A DNA stretch of 60,000 nt from Bolinopsis microptera (lineage: Eukaryota; Ctenophora; Tentaculata; Lobata; Bolinopsidae), in NCBI RefSeq assembly GCF_026151205.1, contig NC_087075.1, positions 16,054,571 to 16,114,570 on the forward strand, in the 5' to 3' direction. Below the pieces are notes generated by a model that was given only the letters and a program-made list of their open reading frames with translations, did no database searches and had not been told where the DNA came from. This document shows, one piece after another, positions 59,301-60,000 of the stretch (within the stretch, counting starts at the first letter, position 1; each line of letters begins with the position of its first letter). Both the position numbers and the translations under genes were made by a program.

Positions 59301-60000
59301 CTTTTCTTACTAGGGTTACTAGGGGGTTACCTGCCTCCTCTTAATTGGGTTTTAAGGGGGGTTTCCTGCCCCTTTTTTTAATAGGGTTACTAGGGGGGAC
59401 CGCCTCCCCTTTTTATAGGGTTTGGGGGTTACCTGCCCCCTCTTTAGGGGTTTCTTGGGGGTTCCTCCCTCCCTTTATTTGGGTTTATAAAGGGGGGTTT
59501 CCTGCCCCCCTCTTACTAGTGTTTTCTAGGGGGTTTCCTGCCTCCTTTACTAGGGTTACTAGGGGGTTTTCTCCCCCCTTTAATTTGGGTTACTGGGGGT
59601 TACCTGCCTCCCCTTATATTGTTTCTGGGGGTTACTACCCCCCTCTTAACCTTTGGGTTACTTGGGGGTTACCGCCTCCTTTTAATTTGGGTTTAAAAGG
59701 GGGTTTCCCCCTCCCCCCTTATAGGGGTTTCTAGGGGGTTTTCCCCCCTTTCCCCATAGGGGGTTTCTAGGGGGTTACGCCCCCCTCTTTTTAGGCGGTT
59801 TCTAGGGGGGTTTCCCTTTCCCCCTTTATTTTAGTGTTACTAGGGGGTTACCTGCCTCCCCTTTTTAGTGTTACTTTGGGGGTTACCCCTCCTCTTTTTT
59901 TGTTATAGGGGGTTTTCCCGCCTCCTTTCTAGGGTTTGGGGGTTTTCCCCCTCCCCTTACTTGGGTTAATAGGGGGGTTTCCTCCCCTTTAATTGGGTTA
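50371..60000. repeat. Degraded continuation of the 34-bp array, probably poor consensus
   Basis: The order of words (GGG/GGGGG runs, then CCTCCTCTTA) is kept at about the same spacing, but A is often replaced by its T or C neighbour and T, C and G runs are stretched (TTAC to TTTC, TTTT or TTCC). The decay begins near 50,160, is strong from 50,370, and is even to the window edge. A 13-C/T homopolymer knot lies near 57,130-57,170. This even, homopolymer-biased pattern fits uncorrected long-read consensus better than mutation. No gene. Confidence 0.85.

Noticed and set aside
22254-59734. Many plus-strand frames of 65-129 codons with LLGGYLPPLT-type repeats
   Set aside because: They are translations of the 34-bp satellite, interrupted wherever unit length changes. 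They follow repeat phase, not gene structure.

Overview
This window is animal (metazoan) nuclear DNA, most likely from an invertebrate. The evidence is spliced genes with AG/GT introns, a tubulin glycylase (TTLL3/8 type) found in animals with cilia, non-LTR retrotransposon reverse transcriptases, small DNA transposons with TTAA and TA target sites, an AT-rich background and a stretch of CCCTAA telomere-type repeat. Nothing in it is bacterial. I cannot name the species.

Genic part, 1-16,992. A minus-strand open frame of 1,410 codons (750-4,982) contains two complete reverse transcriptase domains. These are the remains of two different non-LTR retrotransposons joined in frame. Next comes a 726-bp near-perfect palindrome flanked by TTAA (5,685-6,418). 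A two-exon TTLL3/TTLL8-like gene follows (6,661-10,297, plus). A 765-bp TIR element with TA flanks lies at 11,806-12,574, an (AGT)18 microsatellite at 12,933-12,986, and a short lysine-rich coding exon, possibly C1orf131/DUF4602-like, at 14,254-14,638. The segment ends in a series of tandem arrays: a 31-bp minisatellite in which each intact unit carries a CCAAT box of NF-Y consensus type, a 10-bp array, and CCCTAA repeats that run into a 100-N scaffold gap.

Satellite part, 17,093-60,000. After the gap there is 2.7 kb of very G-poor, noisy sequence that seems to be a 21-bp satellite. From about 19,813 to the end of the window the sequence is one tandem array with a 34-bp unit made of three words that each begin TTAC. 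Sequence variants of the unit recur in the same order about 10.45 kb apart, at markers present in three places, so the array has a higher-order period of about 10.45 kb. The last 9.6 kb (and 21.1-24.3 kb in part) is the same array with a heavy load of homopolymer-like changes, which looks more like poor consensus than biological decay.

The genes do not form a functional unit together. The region reads as a gene-bearing arm that meets a large satellite block of subtelomeric or heterochromatic kind, with transposon debris between the genes. The most noteworthy observations are the ordered 10.45-kb satellite period, the inward-pointing telomere-type repeat at the contig break, the dual-RT open frame, the TTAA-flanked palindrome and the helically phased CCAAT-box minisatellite.
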